Assembly: GCA_027487905.1 (NCBI GenBank)
Contig: JAIYCR010000092.1
Coordinates: forward strand, 1-49,479
Source: Rubrivivax sp.
GTDB lineage: Bacteria > Pseudomonadota > Gammaproteobacteria > Burkholderiales > Burkholderiaceae_C
DNA length: 49,479 nucleotides
Direction of reading: 5' to 3'
Position numbers and translations under genes: made by a program. The notes under the pieces were generated by a model that saw only the letters and a list, made by a program, of their open reading frames with translations, was not told the DNA's origin and did not search any database. Below are positions 46,875 through 49,479 of this stretch, piece after piece (position 1 is the first letter of the stretch; the number at the start of each line of letters is the position of its first letter).

Positions 46875-48842
46875 ATGAAAGCTTCGCCCGTCGCCGCCCT
46901 CGGCTTGCTGCTGCTGGTCCTGCTGATGCCCGGCCTGGCCTGGGCCGATCCGCCCGGCAGGGTGGGGCGGCTGGCGGAGGCCACCGGGCCGGTCTGGGTC
47001 TTCAGTCCCGGAACGCCGGAGTGGGTGGCAGCGCCGCTGAACCGCCCTTTGACCCGTGGCGAGCGCCTGTCCACCGACCCCGGGGTGCGGGCGGTGCTGC
47101 GAATCGGCTCGACCACGCTGCGGCTGGACGGCGCGAGCGAGCTCGAGTTCACGACGCTGGACGACGAACGCTTGATCGTGCAGCTGCACGGCGGCTCGCT
47201 CGCCGTGGCGGTGCGCAGCGCCGACAAGGTCGACGAGTTCGAGGCGCTGACCGCCGACGGGCGGTTGGTGCTGCAGCGACCGGGCCGCTACCGCCTGGAC
47301 CGGGGCGATGGTGCGACGGCCGTGACGGTGTGGGCCGGGCAGGCGCTCTTCGAGGGGGCGGGCGCGGCGCTCACCGTCTACCCCCGCCAGCGCGGAGAGT
47401 TCTGGACCGACCGCCGGCTGGGCGACCGGATGCAGTACGCGATCACCGATCCGCTGCAGGATGCCTTCAGCGGCTGGGCGTCGGCCCGCGACATCGGCGA
47501 CGACCGAGGCCCGAGTGCCCGCTATGTGTCGCCCGAGATGACCGGCGCCGAAGACCTGGACCGGCACGGCCGCTGGGAGGAGCACCCCGAATACGGCGCG
47601 CTGTGGACCCCGATCGGCGTGCCCCCGGGTTGGGCGCCCTATCGCTACGGCCAGTGGGCCTGGGTCAGCCCCTGGGGCTGGACCTGGATCGACCAGGCAC
47701 CCTGGGGCTTCGCGCCCTTCCACTATGGACGCTGGGTGCGCTGGCGTGATGCCTGGGCCTGGGCGCCGGGTGCCTGGGTCGCGCGGCCGGTGTACGCACC
47801 TGCGCTGGTGGCCTGGCTGGGGGGCGGCTCGGTCACGGTGGGGGTGCAGGTGGGTGCCGGGCCTTCGGTGGGCTGGTTTCCGCTGGCACCCCAAGAGGTG
47901 TATGTGCCCTGGTATGGCGTCAGTGCGCGCTATGTGCAGTCCATCAACCATGGGCCGGTGCGCCACATCGACAACCCGCAGCTCATCGTCCAGCAGCCCG
48001 GCGCCTATGTGGGCCGCTATCCCTACGTTCACCGCTGGTACGAGCCGGCGCTGACGGTCGTCCCGGGCAGCACGCTCGTCGGACAGCGACCCGTTGCCGG
48101 GGCCGGGCAGCGCTGGATCCTGGACCCGGGCTTGCGCAACGCCTGGACCGACCCGTCGCGTGCACCCGGGGTGGTGCCCGACCCCGGCGTGCGACCCGGC
48201 TGGACCCGTCCATCGCCGGGCTTCGCGCCGGGGCGGCCGCCGCCGGGTGCGGTGGAACCCGATCGACGCCTGCAGATTCCCGAGCGCGTGGCGCGGCCCG
48301 AACCCGGTGGTCCGCCCGATCAGCGAGTGCCGGGGAGCAACTGGTCCACGGTCAGGCCGGTGGCGCCGATGCCCGCAGCGCCGCCGACACCATCGACCCA
48401 GCCGATGCCGATGCCCTTTCCCTCGCCCGCACCGGCCACGCCGTTCCGGCCGGAAGCCCCCGCCTTCGCCTCGCCGCCAACCCGCCTGCCGGGCGTGCCC
48501 GACACGCGGGCCAATGAAGACGCCGCCCGCCGCATCGGCACCGTGCCCGGCGCAGGGGTGGGCAGCCGGGACGCCGGTGCGCCACCGCGGCCGGAGGGCT
48601 TTCCCTGGCGACCGGTGATGCCGCCCGCGCCACTGCCTCCGCCCGCGCCAGCGCGCATCCTGCAACCGCCACCGCTGGCTGCCATGCCCGCGCCGGCCGC
48701 CATGCCTGCCCCAGCGCAGCCGCCCCGCGCGGTCGGGCGCATCGAGCCGCCGCCGCGTCCGATGGACGTCGGGCGCGGGCCGGACCCTGACCGCCAACCC
48801 GGAGGCGGGGGCCCGAACCGCCAGCGCGAGATGGCCCGCTAG
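46875..48842 (+). CDS. FecR/DUF6600 domain secreted protein with Pro-rich tail
   Basis: The 655-residue protein has a signal peptide (MKASPVAALGLLLLVLLMPG..., cleavage after AWA, about residue 25). A FecR-like beta domain follows (GERLSTDPGVRAVLRIGSTT, LDGASELEFTTLDDERLIVQ). The central DUF6600 region, rich in Trp/Tyr/Gly, has repeats such as GWAPYRYGQWAWVSPWGWTW, WGFAPFHYGRWVRW and WAWAPGAW. The last 250 residues are Pro/Arg/Ala-rich low complexity. The protein is probably periplasmic or outer-membrane-associated; no enzyme motif is visible and no FecI sigma factor or TonB receptor adjoins it, so its role is unknown. DUF6600 proteins are common in Burkholderiales. Confidence 0.82.
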   Translation: MKASPVAALGLLLLVLLMPGLAWADPPGRVGRLAEATGPVWVFSPGTPEWVAAPLNRPLTRGERLSTDPGVRAVLRIGSTTLRLDGASELEFTTLDDERLIVQLHGGSLAVAVRSADKVDEFEALTADGRLVLQRPGRYRLDRGDGATAVTVWAGQALFEGAGAALTVYPRQRGEFWTDRRLGDRMQYAITDPLQDAFSGWASARDIGDDRGPSARYVSPEMTGAEDLDRHGRWEEHPEYGALWTPIGVPPGWAPYRYGQWAWVSPWGWTWIDQAPWGFAPFHYGRWVRWRDAWAWAPGAWVARPVYAPALVAWLGGGSVTVGVQVGAGPSVGWFPLAPQEVYVPWYGVSARYVQSINHGPVRHIDNPQLIVQQPGAYVGRYPYVHRWYEPALTVVPGSTLVGQRPVAGAGQRWILDPGLRNAWTDPSRAPGVVPDPGVRPGWTRPSPGFAPGRPPPGAVEPDRRLQIPERVARPEPGGPPDQRVPGSNWSTVRPVAPMPAAPPTPSTQPMPMPFPSPAPATPFRPEAPAFASPPTRLPGVPDTRANEDAARRIGTVPGAGVGSRDAGAPPRPEGFPWRPVMPPAPLPPPAPARILQPPPLAAMPAPAAMPAPAQPPRAVGRIEPPPRPMDVGRGPDPDRQPGGGGPNRQREMAR

Positions 48843-48846
48843 CCAG

Positions 48847-49479
48847 CTAGCGGGCCGGCGCCGCCGGACGGAGCAGCGGCCTGAGCAGCGGCCAGATGTT
48901 GGCCAGGATGATCGGATGGGCCGCCTCGTTCGGGTGGATGCGATCGGCCTGGAACAGCTTTTCCGGCTGCGGCCCGTCGGCCACGCCGGCCAGGAAGAAG
49001 GGCATCAGGGTGGCCTGTTCGCTGCGCGCCACGGTGGCGAAGAGCGCCGCGAAGGACTCTGCATAGGCCCGGCCGTAGTTGGGGGGCATCTGCATGCCGG
49101 CGATCAGCACCCTGGCGCCCGCCTCGCGCGCCGACCTGGCCATGAAAGCAAGGTTGTCACGCGTCATGACCAGCGGCAGCCCGCGCAGCGCGTCATTGCC
49201 GCCGAGCTCGATCACCACCACCTGTGGCCGGTGCTGCCGCAGCAGCGCGGGCAGGCGGGAGCGGCCACCAGAGGAGGTGTCTCCACTGATGCTCGCATTC
49301 ACCACCCGCCAGGCCAGGCCCTCGCGGTTCAGCCGCTGCTCGAGCAGCGCCACCCAACCTGCGCCGCGGCGCAGGCCGTACTCCGCCGAGAGGCTGTCGC
49401 CCACGACCAGCAGCACCGGCCGGGCATCGGCCGTGGGCGCAGCCGCAGCCGGCGCGGCAGCGGCGCCCGGTGCCAGCGC
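48847..49479 (-). CDS. tesA: SGNH-family arylesterase/acyl-CoA thioesterase TesA-like, N-terminus outside window
   Basis: At least 210 residues are present; the frame is open to the right edge. The sequence upstream of LLVVGDSLSAEYGLRRGAGW is Ala/Pro-rich and looks like the end of a signal peptide (ALA then PGAAAAPAA), so the enzyme is periplasmic. Blocks I (GDSLS, nucleophile Ser), II (GDTSSGGRSRLP), III (IELGGNDALRGLP) and V (DRIHPNEAAHP, catalytic Asp/His) are intact. TesA hydrolyses thioesters, lysophospholipids and aryl esters. Its stop lies 4 bp from the stop of the convergent DUF6600 gene. An ABC-transporter neighbour common for this family, if present, would be beyond the window. Confidence 0.9.
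   Translation of the reverse strand, partial: ALAPGAAAAPAAAAPTADARPVLLVVGDSLSAEYGLRRGAGWVALLEQRLNREGLAWRVVNASISGDTSSGGRSRLPALLRQHRPQVVVIELGGNDALRGLPLVMTRDNLAFMARSAREAGARVLIAGMQMPPNYGRAYAESFAALFATVARSEQATLMPFFLAGVADGPQPEKLFQADRIHPNEAAHPIILANIWPLLRPLLRPAAPAR

Overview
This window is chromosomal DNA from a high-G+C betaproteobacterium, most likely of the order Burkholderiales (Rubrivivax/Leptothrix/Comamonadaceae-like). The evidence is the very strong G/C third-position bias, the betaproteobacterial forms of RimP, LigA and isocitrate lyase, and a DUF3138 outer-membrane protein, a family I know from Ralstonia/Cupriavidus-type genomes. I see no phage, insertion sequence, CRISPR array or plasmid signature. 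Genes are tightly packed, and only two gaps exceed 300 bp; both look regulatory.

Layout. 0-6.6 kb: the start of dapC (lysine/peptidoglycan precursor synthesis), a methyltransferase with a zinc-ribbon-like N-terminus, tRNA-Ser(GGA), a DUF2237 protein, an NfeD-slipin membrane pair, a PLP-dependent basic amino acid decarboxylase and fabI. 6.6-15.4 kb: the conserved translation/transcription block rimP-nusA-infB-rbfA-truB followed by typA. It is preceded by a promoter and, about 15 nt after the predicted transcription start, a hairpin plus eight T that looks like an intrinsic terminator or attenuator. 15.4-21.1 kb: an EamA transporter, an amidase, dusA and two glycosyltransferases (GT4-like and GT2) facing each other.

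21.3-38.9 kb is the main accessory system, a polyamine (putrescine/agmatine) uptake and catabolism locus. On the minus strand, from 37.2 down to 21.3 kb, there are 13 nearly contiguous genes: omega-amino-acid aminotransferase, gamma-glutamylputrescine oxidase (PuuB), gamma-glutamyl-GABA hydrolase (PuuD), gamma-glutamylputrescine synthetase (PuuA), putrescine-pyruvate aminotransferase (SpuC-like), the PotF-G-H-I ABC importer, a DUF3138 beta-barrel protein, an aldehyde dehydrogenase (PuuC-like), a second and clearly different glutamine synthetase homologue (type III/GlnT-like), and an EamA transporter. A divergent Lrp/AsnC regulator and a convergent agmatinase flank the operon start. Together the genes can import putrescine, make it from agmatine, and degrade it to GABA and on to succinic semialdehyde by two parallel routes, one gamma-glutamylated and one by direct transamination. 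The DUF3138 protein is a candidate outer-membrane entry channel. The role of the second synthetase is the main open question.

38.9-49.5 kb: isocitrate lyase (aceA) behind a repeat-rich 321-bp upstream region, a predicted lipoprotein alpha/beta hydrolase, a B12-binding-type radical SAM protein whose cluster motif is CX4CX2C instead of CX3CX2C, ligA-def with overlapping stop/start, a secreted FecR/DUF6600 proline- and tryptophan-rich protein, and the main part of an SGNH (TesA-type) esterase that runs off the window.

All functional assignments come from recognising conserved motifs and family-typical sequence by eye. No alignment or database search was run. Promoter, operator and hairpin calls are visual and carry low to moderate confidence.
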